From the NCBI RefSeq assembly GCF_038397725.1, contig NZ_CP151634.1, positions 1,798,001-1,862,000 of the forward strand: a DNA stretch of 64,000 bases, written 5' to 3'. The DNA is from Microbacterium sp. LWO13-1.2. GTDB taxonomy: Bacteria; Actinomycetota; Actinomycetes; Actinomycetales; Microbacteriaceae. How positions within the stretch are numbered: the first letter of the stretch is position 1; the number at the start of each line of letters is the position of its first letter. A program made the translations under genes and the position numbers. Of the stretch, positions 26,975 through 35,676 are shown piece after piece. The notes beneath the pieces were generated by a model. It was given only the letters and a program-made list of their open reading frames with translations, was not told the DNA's origin and did no database searches.

Positions 26975-29152
26975 TCAGGATCCGAATCCGGCGCGGACTG
27001 CTTCCAGGCCCGCGACCACTTCTTCCGTGCGGGCGATGGCTGCCCGCTCCAACACGCGAGAGATGCTGGGCGATGCTTCTTCTCCGGTGACTCGGGCGAC
27101 CGGCTGATCGAGCCAGTCGAAGAATCGCCGCTGGATCTCGTCGGCGAGCCATGCGCCGTAGGACGTGCCCTGCGAGCCCTGCTCGACGATCAGCACGGCG
27201 TTCGTCTTGCGGATGCTGTCGCCGATGGTTTCCCAGTCGATGGATGCCCGGTCGAGCCAGCGCAGGTCGATGAGTTCGGCATCGATGCCGGTCTGCTCGA
27301 TCGCTTCCTTGGAGTGAGCGACCATTGCCAGGTAGGTGAGGACGGTGACGTCGGAACCTTCCCGGAGCACGGCGGCCGAGCCCGGCTCGATGATGTAATC
27401 GAGATCGCCCTCCGGGATCTCGTCAGCTGTGCCATAGAGGTCGACATGCTCGATCACGAGCACCGGGTCCTGCAGCGCGAGAGCCGCATTCATCAGACCG
27501 ATGTAGTCCCTCGCGTTGGAGGGGGCGACGATTCGCCATCCGGGGCTGGTCGCGAAGATGCCCGCGGGGTCCATCAGGTGCTGTGACCCGTAGCCGGATC
27601 CCATCGCGACCTTGGTGCGCAGCACGAGAGGCACATCGTTGTCGCCACCGAACATGTGCCGCGCCTTGCCGATCTGGTTGAAAACCTGGTCGGCGGCCAC
27701 CCACATGAAGTCCGGGTACATGAACTCGACGACCGGACGGAAGCGGCCGTCCAGGGCGAGGCCACCGGCGAGACCGACGAAGGCGTTCTCGCTGATGGGG
27801 GTGCCGAGGATGCGATCCTCGCCGTACTTCTTCGGCAGCCCCTTGGTGGCGCCGTTGGTGCCTCCGTTGAGGCGATGCACGTCTTCGCCCATCACGACGA
27901 TGCGCGGGTCCGTCTCCATGCGGCGGTCCATCACCTGGGCCACGGCCTCGATGAACTTCACCGGGCGCAGGGGAGCGGACTCATCGAGCGCGGGGAGACC
28001 CTGCAACTCGCTACCGTCGCCTCTGACGCCCACGTTTACGAAGCTCGTCTCCGGCCACAGCTCCGGTCGGATGCGGCGCTTTCCGGGGCGATCCGGATCT
28101 GACTCGAGAAGTTGAGCTGCGGCCTCCGTCATCGCAGCCTGAACGCGTTCGCGAAGGGCCGAGACGCCGGCGTCCTCGATGAGTCCACGACGGATCATGT
28201 GCCGGGCCACGAGGTCCAGGGGATCGCGGGCGAGCCAGAGTGCCTCCTCCTCCTTCGTGCGGTATCCGAACGCGCTGCCGGGGTAGGCGCCGTTCTGGTG
28301 GAAGAACCGGTACACCTCTGCCTCGATGACGGTCGGGCCTTCGCCCGAGCGCATCCGCTCTGATGCCTCCAGGGTTGCCAGGTGCACCGCGAGCGGGTCC
28401 ATTCCGTCCACACGCCAGGAGGGGATTCCGAAGCCCTGGCCGCGGACGGAGAACCTCGGATCCGCGGTGATCTCGTCGGCGCGCGTCGACACCGCGTAGA
28501 GGTTGTTCTCCACGAAGAAGCAGACCGGCAGCTTCCATGCGGCAGCGAGGTTCATCGACTCCAGCACCGAGCCGATCTGCGCTGCGCCGTCGCCGAAGTA
28601 GTTGATGGACAGATCCGTCGTCCCTGAGTGCTTCTGCGCCCAGGCGTTACCGGTGGCCATCGGTGCGCCGCCGCCGACGATCGCATTGGTTCCGAGTGCC
28701 CCGGCTTCGAACCACTGGAGGTGCATCGACCCGCCGCGGCCACGGCAGTAGCCCTGCGCGAGGCCAAGGATCTCCGCCAGGGTCCGCTGCAGGACCGTCT
28801 GGATGTCGTCGTTCACCGGCTCGGCGGGATCGATCGTTCCGGCGCTGACGTGGGTGAGAGCTTTCGCGAGGAACTGATGGTGACCCCGGTGAGACCCGTT
28901 GACGCCGTCGGTGGAGCGAAGCCCGACGATTGAGCCGACTGCTCCACCTTCCTGCCCGATGCTCGAGTGCGCTGGCCCATGGACGAGTCCCTCGCCGGCG
29001 ATCTCGAGGACCGTCTCCTCGAACGCGCGGATCAGATGCAGTTCACTCAGCATGGTCCCCAGAAGTGCGGGATCGGCTGCATTCCAATCCGCGTCGGTGG
29101 TGGTCAGCTGGAACCAGTCGACGCCGGTCTGGAGTCGCTTCTTCTTCGGCAT
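26975..29152 (-). CDS. 2-oxoacid dehydrogenase E1, fused alpha and beta subunits
   Basis: A 725-residue thiamine diphosphate enzyme that decarboxylates a 2-oxo acid and acylates E2. The first half is E1 alpha, with GSHRGHHQFLAK and the cofactor motif GDGAAQ...VENN. The second half (from about residue 385) is E1 beta, with MGEDVHRL and SENAFVGLAGGLALDG. Subunits are usually separate in acetoin, pyruvate and branched-chain complexes; the fusion is a known variant. I chose the ATG nine bases after GAGAGGA; an ATG three codons upstream abuts the ribosome site. It is divergent from the VOC gene across a region with a LacI-type operator. Confidence 0.92.
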   Translation of the reverse strand: MPKKKRLQTGVDWFQLTTTDADWNAADPALLGTMLSELHLIRAFEETVLEIAGEGLVHGPAHSSIGQEGGAVGSIVGLRSTDGVNGSHRGHHQFLAKALTHVSAGTIDPAEPVNDDIQTVLQRTLAEILGLAQGYCRGRGGSMHLQWFEAGALGTNAIVGGGAPMATGNAWAQKHSGTTDLSINYFGDGAAQIGSVLESMNLAAAWKLPVCFFVENNLYAVSTRADEITADPRFSVRGQGFGIPSWRVDGMDPLAVHLATLEASERMRSGEGPTVIEAEVYRFFHQNGAYPGSAFGYRTKEEEALWLARDPLDLVARHMIRRGLIEDAGVSALRERVQAAMTEAAAQLLESDPDRPGKRRIRPELWPETSFVNVGVRGDGSELQGLPALDESAPLRPVKFIEAVAQVMDRRMETDPRIVVMGEDVHRLNGGTNGATKGLPKKYGEDRILGTPISENAFVGLAGGLALDGRFRPVVEFMYPDFMWVAADQVFNQIGKARHMFGGDNDVPLVLRTKVAMGSGYGSQHLMDPAGIFATSPGWRIVAPSNARDYIGLMNAALALQDPVLVIEHVDLYGTADEIPEGDLDYIIEPGSAAVLREGSDVTVLTYLAMVAHSKEAIEQTGIDAELIDLRWLDRASIDWETIGDSIRKTNAVLIVEQGSQGTSYGAWLADEIQRRFFDWLDQPVARVTGEEASPSISRVLERAAIARTEEVVAGLEAVRAGFGS

Positions 29153-29205
29153 CTTCGCCATTCCTCTCGCGCGATCACCTAGACCGCTGAGTCGACGGTA
29201 GCGGA

Positions 29206-29221
29206 GTATCGGATCCAATAC
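29206..29221. promoter_or_regulatory. Near-palindrome, candidate GntR operator
   Basis: GTATCGGATCCAATAC matches its reverse complement at 14 of 16 positions and touches LacI-type site c. A half-site-like GTATCCAAT recurs at 29274-29282. The FCD-type GntR encoded at 29858 is the natural candidate, since sites of the ATTGG...CCAAT kind are known for that family. Confidence 0.45.
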
Positions 29222-29230
29222 AAACGTTTG
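29221..29230. promoter_or_regulatory. LacI-type operator (site c)
   Basis: CAAACGTTTG is a perfect palindrome followed by CAT. It is the only site here with two CGTTTG half-sites. It sits between the divergent E1-E2-dehydrogenase and VOC-GntR blocks. Confidence 0.7.
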
Positions 29231-29307
29231 CATATCGGAATATATCGTCGTAGACTGCCGATACGGGTACGGTGTATCCAATTTGGTTGCGACAGAGGAG
29301 TCCACAT

Positions 29308-29850
29308 ATGGCTGACGCCGTGCGGCCGGGCATCCCCGGCATCCACGGGACCGACCACATCGGATTCACCGTCCCGGATCTGGAAGAAGCTGAGCGATTC
29401 CTCGTCGACATCCTCGGTTGCGAACGCGTCTACACCCTCGGATCGAAGAAATCAGACGGCGACTGGATGCACACGCATCTGGGAGTGCATCCGCGCACTG
29501 TCATCAGTGAGATCCGCTTCTTCCGGCTGGGCAACGGGGCCAACTTCGAGGTCTTCCTCTATGAGGCGGCCGATGGTCAGGCGCCCCATCCCCGCAACAG
29601 CGACCTCGGCGGGTTTCACATCGCGTTCTACGTCGATGACATCGACGAGGCCGTGCGCTACCTGAATGACAACGGCGTCGAGGTCATGGGGTCTCCGACA
29701 TCCAGTGCCCAGGCTGCGGAAGGCCAGCGCTGGGTCTATTTCACCAGCCCGTGGGGTCTGCAGTTCGAACTTGTGAGCTTCCCCCAGGGCAAGGCGTACG
29801 AGAAGCAAGCCGACAGCCTGCTCTGGCACCCGGCGCACCCCGAGCGATGA
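29308..29850 (+). CDS. VOC-family (glyoxalase/dioxygenase superfamily) protein
   Basis: A 180-residue metalloenzyme-fold protein with two beta-alpha-beta-beta-beta modules. The first contains GTDHIGFTVPDLEEAERFL, read in parts, and the second GGFHIAFYVDDIDEAVRYL. Putative ligands are the His in DHIGF, the His in GFHIAF and the Glu in LQFELVSF, the usual pattern. It could be an isomerase, a lyase or a ring-opening enzyme. GAGGAG lies seven bases before the ATG. It heads the rightward block that includes FMO3, with GntR immediately after it. Confidence 0.85.
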   Translation: MADAVRPGIPGIHGTDHIGFTVPDLEEAERFLVDILGCERVYTLGSKKSDGDWMHTHLGVHPRTVISEIRFFRLGNGANFEVFLYEAADGQAPHPRNSDLGGFHIAFYVDDIDEAVRYLNDNGVEVMGSPTSSAQAAEGQRWVYFTSPWGLQFELVSFPQGKAYEKQADSLLWHPAHPER

Positions 29851-29857
29851 GGTCGAC

Positions 29858-30526
29858 ATGTCGATAGAGACCAGCACGCTCATCCACGGTGCGACCGGCG
29901 CTCGCATCGCGGCGACGCTGCGTGATGCCATCCTCTTGGGTGAATACGCACCGGGCGAGCGTATCCGTCAAGGCCAGCTCGCCGATCAGCTCGGCGCCAG
30001 TCGCTTGCCCGTGCGCGAGGCGTTGCGGATGCTGGAGGCGGAGGGCCTCGTCACGCTCGTCGCGAACACCGGCGCCTGGGTGTCGAGGCTCACGATCTCG
30101 GACTGCGAGGAGATGTATCGCATGCGGGAGAGTCTGGAACCGCTGCTTCTCGGGTTGAACGTCCCTCTCCTGTCGGACTCGGTGATCGACAACATGGATT
30201 CCCTTGCCAACGCGATGGCGAGCACCTCCGATGTCGAGCGCTTTCTGCTCCTGGATCGCGAGTTCCATCACTCGAGCCTGCAGGCTGTGCAGACCACTGT
30301 TCTCGGCGAGACGGTCTTTCGCCTGTGGAATCGCACGCAGCACTATCGGAGGACTGCGACGCGCCTCTTCTATCGCGAGGGCGATGATGCGGTGCATCAC
30401 GACCATCACCTTCTGGTCACGGCTCTACGTCGTCGAGATGCCGACGAGGCCGAGCAGGTCCTCCGCCGACATATCCGTCGCAGTCGGCTCGAACTGGTTC
30501 GACATCCGGAGGTCTTCGATGCATAG
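29858..30526 (+). CDS. GntR-family regulator, FCD type
   Basis: A 222-residue regulator. The winged helix lies at about 10-75 (DQLGASRLPVREALRML) and the FCD effector domain at 85-215, with metal-site histidines in DREFHHSSL and VHHDHHLLV. It starts seven bases after the VOC stop, so the two are cotranscribed. It likely responds to an acid intermediate and controls the divergent E1/VOC promoter, where a matching near-palindrome is present. Confidence 0.9.
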   Translation: MSIETSTLIHGATGARIAATLRDAILLGEYAPGERIRQGQLADQLGASRLPVREALRMLEAEGLVTLVANTGAWVSRLTISDCEEMYRMRESLEPLLLGLNVPLLSDSVIDNMDSLANAMASTSDVERFLLLDREFHHSSLQAVQTTVLGETVFRLWNRTQHYRRTATRLFYREGDDAVHHDHHLLVTALRRRDADEAEQVLRRHIRRSRLELVRHPEVFDA

Positions 30527-30626
30527 CCTGCAGGCGGCGGCACTCTTCCCATGCGACGCAGGCGAATCCGGCAACTTACGACCTTGAAACATCGCTGCAA
30601 CAATCTCGGCCTAGCATAAGGCGCAA

Positions 30627-30638
30627 GCAATCGTTTGC
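30627..30638. promoter_or_regulatory. LacI-type operator (site d)
   Basis: GCAATCGTTTGC lies 49 bases before the FMO3 start in an AT-rich promoter gap. It is the exact reverse complement of site b. Confidence 0.72.
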
Positions 30639-30686
30639 ATTTTGTCTCTTGCTTCAAAAATTCAGACGTCCCGAGGAGGAACACCC

Positions 30687-31889
30687 TTGTTTGACACACT
30701 TGTTCGACCATCGATCACTGAAGTCATCGATCGAATCACGGCGCTTCGCCCCGAGCTCGCAGAAGGCGGACGTGAAGGAGACCTCTCCCGGCGTGTTCCG
30801 GAACGCATCTTCGAGGCTGTACGGGCCACGGGAGCATTCAGCGTGTCGGCGCCGGAGAAGTTTGGCGGGCTCGCCGGCAACACTCGTGACGTGCAGGCCG
30901 TGACGAGTGCGATCGGTGCCGGCGACGGCAGCCTCGCCTGGATGGCCGGCATCTACAACACCGGCGCTTGGGTGCTGAGCCTCATGAGCGATCAGGCGCA
31001 GGGCGATGTCTGGGGGGAGCGGGGGAAGGCGGGCGCGCTCGTCTCCATCGTCCTTGCCACCACGTCAGAGGCCGTCGTCGTTGACGGGGGATACCGCATC
31101 ACCGGTCGATGGGCGTACGGCACGGGCAGCCGCGAGGCAGAATGGTCGCTTCTCGGCGTGCCGCTCAAGAACGTCGCGGGTGAGATCATCGACGCCGGTG
31201 TTGCGTTGATCCCTCGAGAGGACCTCACCTTTGAGGACGACTGGTTCGTCGCTGGGATGAAGTCGACGGCGAGCGTCACCCAGCTCGCGAACGATGTTCT
31301 TGTGCCGAGTCACCGCATCTTCCGGCTGACCGCAGCGATCGAGGGTGAGTACATCGGCAGCAACCAGGAGACGTCGTATCGCACGATGTTCGTGCCGTCG
31401 CTCTTCATGAACTTGGTGGGGCCCCACCTGGGAATGGGCCGCGCAGCACTGGACTTCGTGGTGGCGGCGGCGGGAACCAAGTCCATCGCCTTCACGGGAT
31501 ATGACCGTCAGGCGGATTCGACGATCTTTCAGTACACGCTCGCCAAAGCTGCGGTTCAGCTCGCGGCGGCCGAAGCTCTGGCTGAGCAGGTCGCTGACGA
31601 GATCTACCTCACGGCCGAACGAGGCGAGTATGCGCCTTACGCCGATCGCATTGCATTGCGTGCGAAGGCGGGCTGGGTCATCGACACGATCACTCAACTC
31701 ATCGGTGATCTAGTGACGGCGCACGGCTCCGCAGGGTTCTCCGACTCGTCGGTGCTCCAGCGGATCTGGCGTGATCAGGCAGCAGCAGCCCGACACGGGC
31801 ACACCCTCTCGGCGAGTGGCTACGAGGCTCTCGGGCGGGTGATGGTGGGCCGTGAAGGCGATGCCCGCTTTGTCCTGCCTGTGGTGTGA
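30687..31889 (+). CDS. Group D flavin-dependent monooxygenase, FMO3
   Basis: A 400-residue close relative of FMO1: ATGAFS-SAPEKFGGLAGNTR, DDWFVAGMKSTAS, FVPSLFMNLVGPHLGMGRAAL and LQRIWRDQAAAARHGH all recur with few changes. It starts with TTG, chosen because GAGGAGGA lies seven bases upstream and the alignment with FMO1 begins there. A flavin reductase gene follows 49 bases downstream, giving a complete two-component oxygenase. The block continues with a Rid protein and M24-2. Confidence 0.88.
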   Translation: MFDTLVRPSITEVIDRITALRPELAEGGREGDLSRRVPERIFEAVRATGAFSVSAPEKFGGLAGNTRDVQAVTSAIGAGDGSLAWMAGIYNTGAWVLSLMSDQAQGDVWGERGKAGALVSIVLATTSEAVVVDGGYRITGRWAYGTGSREAEWSLLGVPLKNVAGEIIDAGVALIPREDLTFEDDWFVAGMKSTASVTQLANDVLVPSHRIFRLTAAIEGEYIGSNQETSYRTMFVPSLFMNLVGPHLGMGRAALDFVVAAAGTKSIAFTGYDRQADSTIFQYTLAKAAVQLAAAEALAEQVADEIYLTAERGEYAPYADRIALRAKAGWVIDTITQLIGDLVTAHGSAGFSDSSVLQRIWRDQAAAARHGHTLSASGYEALGRVMVGREGDARFVLPVV

Positions 31890-31938
31890 GTCCCCGGTCG
31901 AGACCGACTTCGAAAACAACCAAGTGAACGGTGAGAAA

Positions 31939-32508
31939 ATGACCATGACTGAGACTCATTCCGCCATCTCCGCTGATGACTTTCGCTTCGCCTTCCGGTC
32001 GCACCCGGCCGGCGTCGCGATCGTCACCGCCGACGCTGGCGATGGCCCGGTCGCGATGACCGTCAGCTCTGTCGCATCGGTGTCCATCGATCCGCCGACG
32101 CTCGTCTTCTCGGCGTCGGCCCTCTCTTCGAGTACGCCGACGATCCTCAAGGCTGAGACAGTCGTCGTGCACATGCTCGCTGCAGACCAGGTCGCCCTTG
32201 CCAAGCTGGGTGCGCAGCGGGGGGTCGACCGGTTCGGACCGGACGTCGAGTGGAGCCGGCTCCCCACCGGTGAGCCTTACTACCCGGGGGCGCACTGGTT
32301 GCGCGGACGGGTCGTACAGCGGGTGGATGCCAACGGCTCGACCCTGATCCTCGTTGAGGCGATCGAGTCCAAGCAGCACGGCGAAGACGTCGACCAGGAG
32401 CCGATTCCTCTCGTGTATCACAACCGCCGGTGGCACACGCTCTCGGACCGATCTTCGCTACCCACATCTTCCGTCCCGTTCTGCGTCGTCTACGGACGAG
32501 ACGAATGA
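31939..32508 (+). CDS. Flavin reductase (HpaC/HsaB-like), partner of FMO3
   Basis: A 189-residue flavin-binding split-barrel reductase that makes free FMNH2 or FADH2 from NAD(P)H for the oxygenase. It has FRSHPAGVAIVTA, MTVSSVASVS-DPP and FSASALSSSTPTI in the flavin site, and PLVYHNRRWHTL near the end, as in HsaB-like proteins. ATG follows GGTGAG, a modest ribosome site. It lies between FMO3 and the Rid gene. A homologue is present at 60019 on the other strand. Confidence 0.9.
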   Translation: MTMTETHSAISADDFRFAFRSHPAGVAIVTADAGDGPVAMTVSSVASVSIDPPTLVFSASALSSSTPTILKAETVVVHMLAADQVALAKLGAQRGVDRFGPDVEWSRLPTGEPYYPGAHWLRGRVVQRVDANGSTLILVEAIESKQHGEDVDQEPIPLVYHNRRWHTLSDRSSLPTSSVPFCVVYGRDE

Positions 32509-32548
32509 GAACCTTCCGACCATTCGCATTCAACAAGGAGTAATGAAT

Positions 32549-32938
32549 ATGACCAACGAACGTATCTCCCGCATCCCGGCTCCCGTGGTTCCCGGCATCT
32601 CTGACAGCACCCGCGTCACCGCGGGTGAGCTCATCTTCATCTCTGGGCAGGTTGGGTTCGAAGAAGACGGATCTGTGCCCACCGACTTCGTTCGCGCTAT
32701 CGAACTCACGTACGGCGAGTTCGAGCGCGCCCTGCATGCCGCCGGCGTCACGTATGACGACCTGGTTCGCGTGAACGTGTACATCACGGAACTCGACCAG
32801 GAGAAGCTTCACACCTGGCGAGAGACGCGCAACGGCATCGTCAAGACGACCACGCCTTCCGCGAGCACCGTCATCGGTGTGCACTCCCTCTACAACGGCG
32901 CGACGATCGAGATCGACGGCATCGCCGCAGTTCGATAA
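32549..32938 (+). CDS. Rid-family protein, copy 2
   Basis: A 129-residue protein strongly similar to the copy at 7988 (IPAPVVPGISDST, DLVRVNVYITEL, SLYNGATIEIDGIAAV). As in that copy, the position of the RidA catalytic Arg is occupied by small residues (TPSASTVIGV). ATG was chosen over one two codons upstream because AAGGAG is eight bases away from it. It lies between the flavin reductase and M24-2. Confidence 0.88.
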   Translation: MTNERISRIPAPVVPGISDSTRVTAGELIFISGQVGFEEDGSVPTDFVRAIELTYGEFERALHAAGVTYDDLVRVNVYITELDQEKLHTWRETRNGIVKTTTPSASTVIGVHSLYNGATIEIDGIAAVR

Positions 32939-32953
32939 AGAGCGGACAGGGTG

Positions 32954-32981
32954 GGCAGCCTCTCTTGATGAGCGGGCTGCC
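32954..32981 (+). terminator. Probable terminator after the Rid gene
   Basis: GGCAGCC and GGCTGCC form a 7-base-pair stem, extendable by a wobble pair, followed by a C/T-rich run. The next gene has its own operator, which supports a transcript boundary here. Confidence 0.55.
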
Positions 32982-33120
32982 TCTTCCTCCTCTCGTTCCG
33001 GGCAGCGCGATGCTGCGTGTCGTGACTGCTGGATGGTCAGCTAAGTCGGCCATCTGATGGTCACCTCACGATCCGGAGGAAGTGGTTGCGATTCCCCAGG
33101 GGATCGGTTTCCGCTCGCAA

Positions 33121-33134
33121 TGCAATCGTTTGAA
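33121..33134. promoter_or_regulatory. LacI-type operator (site e)
   Basis: TGCAATCGTTTGAA lies 52 bases before the M24-2 start. It belongs to the CGTTTG half-site class, with b, c and d. Confidence 0.7.
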
Positions 33135-33185
33135 TTTGCGGTACCGTCGAATACGACCACCGTCCCAATAGAGAGATCGCCACCG

Positions 33186-34442
33186 ATGGCCGAGGCCGCC
33201 AACACTCCCCGACCGCTCCTGACTCCCGGACAGATGGGTGTCGACTACGAGATGCGGGTCGACTTCTCCCGCCTTCGGGACTATCGCCTCCAGCGCGCCC
33301 AAGCCGCGCTGGAAGCGAGCGAATGCGGTGCCTTCCTGTTGTTCGACTTCTATAACATCCGCTACACCACGTCGTCGTGGGTCGGTGGCGCGCTGGGCGA
33401 CAAGATGATCCGGTACGCCCTGCTCACGCGTGGCGGGGAGCCGCACCTGTGGGACTTCGGTTCTGCGGTCAAGCACCACCAGCTCTACTCGCCATGGCTG
33501 AAGCAGGACCACAATCATCCCGGCTTCCTCGGATTCCGGGGCGCGGTGGCTCCCACCGCGGGCCTCATGGTCGATGCCGTGACCGAGATCAAGGGCATCC
33601 TCAAGGACCTCGGGCTGCACAATAGCCCGGTCGGGATCGACATCGTCGAGCCACCGTTCCTTTTCGAGATGCAGCGCCAGGGCCTCACAGTGGTCGACGC
33701 CCAGCAGCACATGCTCGATGCCCGCGAGATCAAGAGCGCCGACGAGATCATGCTGTTGAACCAGGCAGCGGCGATGGTCGACGGTGTCTATACCGACATC
33801 GTCGAAGCGCTGAAGCCCGGTGTGCGCGAGAGCGACATCGTCGCTTTGGCGGCGAAGAAGCTCTACGAGTACGGCTCCGATCAGGTGGAGGCGATCAACG
33901 CGATCTCCGGAGAGCGTTGCAACCCGCATCCGCACAACTTCACCGACCGGATCATCCGTCCGGGCGATCAGGCGTTCTTCGACATCATCCACTCGTTCAA
34001 CGGGTATCGCACGTGCTATTACCGCACGTTCAGTGTGGGTCGTGCGACAGGTCCCCAGAAGAGTGCATACTCGCAGGCGCGGGAGTGGATGGACAACGCG
34101 ATCGCAGCCATCAAGCCCGGGGTGGGCTCAGACGAGATCGCGTCGTTGTTCCCCACCGCGGAGTCTCTGGGGTTCGATGACGAGCTCTCGGCCTTCGGTC
34201 TGCAGTTCTGCCACGGACTCGGGCTCGGACTTCACGAGCGGCCGGTGATCTCACGGCTGAACAGCTACCGCGAACCAGTCGAGATCAAGACCGGCATGGT
34301 GTTCGCGGTCGAGACATACTGCCCGGCGAGTGACGGCTATTCGGCTGCGCGCATCGAGGAGGAGGTCGTCGTGACGGAAGACGGTCCGATCATTCTCACG
34401 AAGTATCCCGCCGACGAACTCATGGTCGCCAACCCGTACTGA
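33186..34442 (+). CDS. Creatinase/prolidase-fold (M24) enzyme, copy 2
   Basis: A 418-residue paralogue of M24-1 with the same two-domain layout and the same metal-site change: [19 protein letters not shown] has Cys where the second Asp ligand should be. His in FCHGLGLGLHE and both late Glu (AVETYCP, RIEEEVV) are retained. It lacks an insertion of roughly 30 residues present in M24-1 after the first domain. The matching substitution in both copies argues for a defined enzyme class rather than decay. The ribosome site is weak. The LacI-1 gene follows. Confidence 0.86.
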   Translation: MAEAANTPRPLLTPGQMGVDYEMRVDFSRLRDYRLQRAQAALEASECGAFLLFDFYNIRYTTSSWVGGALGDKMIRYALLTRGGEPHLWDFGSAVKHHQLYSPWLKQDHNHPGFLGFRGAVAPTAGLMVDAVTEIKGILKDLGLHNSPVGIDIVEPPFLFEMQRQGLTVVDAQQHMLDAREIKSADEIMLLNQAAAMVDGVYTDIVEALKPGVRESDIVALAAKKLYEYGSDQVEAINAISGERCNPHPHNFTDRIIRPGDQAFFDIIHSFNGYRTCYYRTFSVGRATGPQKSAYSQAREWMDNAIAAIKPGVGSDEIASLFPTAESLGFDDELSAFGLQFCHGLGLGLHERPVISRLNSYREPVEIKTGMVFAVETYCPASDGYSAARIEEEVVVTEDGPIILTKYPADELMVANPY

Positions 34443-34584
34443 GTGGCGGAGTATCTCTCGCGAGACCATGGACCAGGATGAGGGTACCGACAGCGCGGCC
34501 CGAGACTTCGCGGGATCGGTACGCGCTGCGAGGAGCACGGACCGAGTGCGCCTCGGGCGAATGAACGGGCATTACAGTGCGAAT

Positions 34585-35640
34585 ATGGCCGAATCCCGAG
34601 TTCCCAACCTGAAAGATGTCGCGCGCGAGGCGGGCGTCCATGTCGCGACGGCGTCACGAGCTCTGAGTGATGACCAATCCCACCTCGTGAGCGAGGCGAC
34701 CAAGGCGCGGGTGCACGCCGTGGCAGAGGGGCTCGGCTATCGTACGAACGCGGTCGCGCAAAGTCTGCGCCGGGGGAGAACGGGCACGATCGGCGTCGTG
34801 GTAGCCGACTTGGCCAACTCCTTCGTGGTTTCCTTGCTGCGAGGGATCGAGCACGAAGCCCGCACCGGCACCTATACGCCACTTGTGGCCGAAACCCACG
34901 ATGACCCGGCGATCCTGCGTAGCGTCGTGATCCGACTTCTGCGCAATCAGGTGGATTGCATCATCCTGAGTGCCGCGCAGGTCGATGACGAGGATTTCGT
35001 CTCGGATCTCGAGCGCCGGGTTCCGGTGGTGCTGGCGGTACGAGGATTCGGTTCGTCCGGGCTCGCCGGTGCCGAGCGACGTCACCTCGAGGTATTGCCG
35101 GACGACTTCGTGGGTGCCCGGGTGGCGGTAGAACACCTCCTGGCTCTGGGGCACCGGCGCATCGCCCAGATACCAGGTACGTTCCAGATATCCTCCTTCG
35201 TCGAGCGCGCGCGGGGGTTCGGCGCGGCGATGCGCGAGCACCCCGAAGCCTCCGATGTGTCGACAGGTGCCCATGCGCCGGAGAGCACCGTCGAGGAGGG
35301 GCGACGTCAGGCGGAGATGCTTCTGCGTCAGCCGCCTGACAGGCGACCCACTGCGGTCTTCGCGCACAACGACCTGATGGCAATCGGCGCGATCGATGCG
35401 ATTAGAGCCGCCAGATTGCGGTGTCCCGAGGACATCTCAGTAGTCGGCTACAACGATGCGCCGCTCGTTGACCATCTCGACCCGCCGCTGACGACCGTGC
35501 GCCTCCCCGGTTTCGAGCTGGGTCGTCGTAGCGCGCGTATCGCGTTCGATCTCCTCGAGGGAGTGAGACCGACCGACGTCCGTCAGATGCTCGAGCCCGA
35601 GTTCATCGAGCGTGGCTCGACAAGCGCGAATTTCCCCTGA
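34585..35640 (+). CDS. LacI-family transcriptional repressor, LacI-1
   Basis: A 351-residue repressor. The helix-turn-helix is at 8-30 ([21 protein letters not shown]), the hinge with its minor-groove Leu around 55-60 ([14 protein letters not shown]), and a periplasmic-binding-like core follows, ending in [22 protein letters not shown]. The recognition residues read V-H-V-A-T-A. ATG 34585 gives the normal spacing to the helix-turn-helix; an ATG eight codons upstream is possible. It is the nearest LacI protein to operators b to e and is their likely reader. Confidence 0.9.
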   Translation: MAESRVPNLKDVAREAGVHVATASRALSDDQSHLVSEATKARVHAVAEGLGYRTNAVAQSLRRGRTGTIGVVVADLANSFVVSLLRGIEHEARTGTYTPLVAETHDDPAILRSVVIRLLRNQVDCIILSAAQVDDEDFVSDLERRVPVVLAVRGFGSSGLAGAERRHLEVLPDDFVGARVAVEHLLALGHRRIAQIPGTFQISSFVERARGFGAAMREHPEASDVSTGAHAPESTVEEGRRQAEMLLRQPPDRRPTAVFAHNDLMAIGAIDAIRAARLRCPEDISVVGYNDAPLVDHLDPPLTTVRLPGFELGRRSARIAFDLLEGVRPTDVRQMLEPEFIERGSTSANFP

Positions 35641-35676
35641 CCTCCTCTTTTCCAGGACTATCGAACGGAGTTTCTC

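Noticed and set aside
9352..32508. Identification of the oxygenases as sulfonamide monooxygenases (SadA type)
   Set aside because: The fold and the reductase partner fit, and such enzymes are known from Microbacterium. Motif reading cannot separate SadA from HsaA, DszC or other group D enzymes, and no sulfonamide resistance gene is seen.
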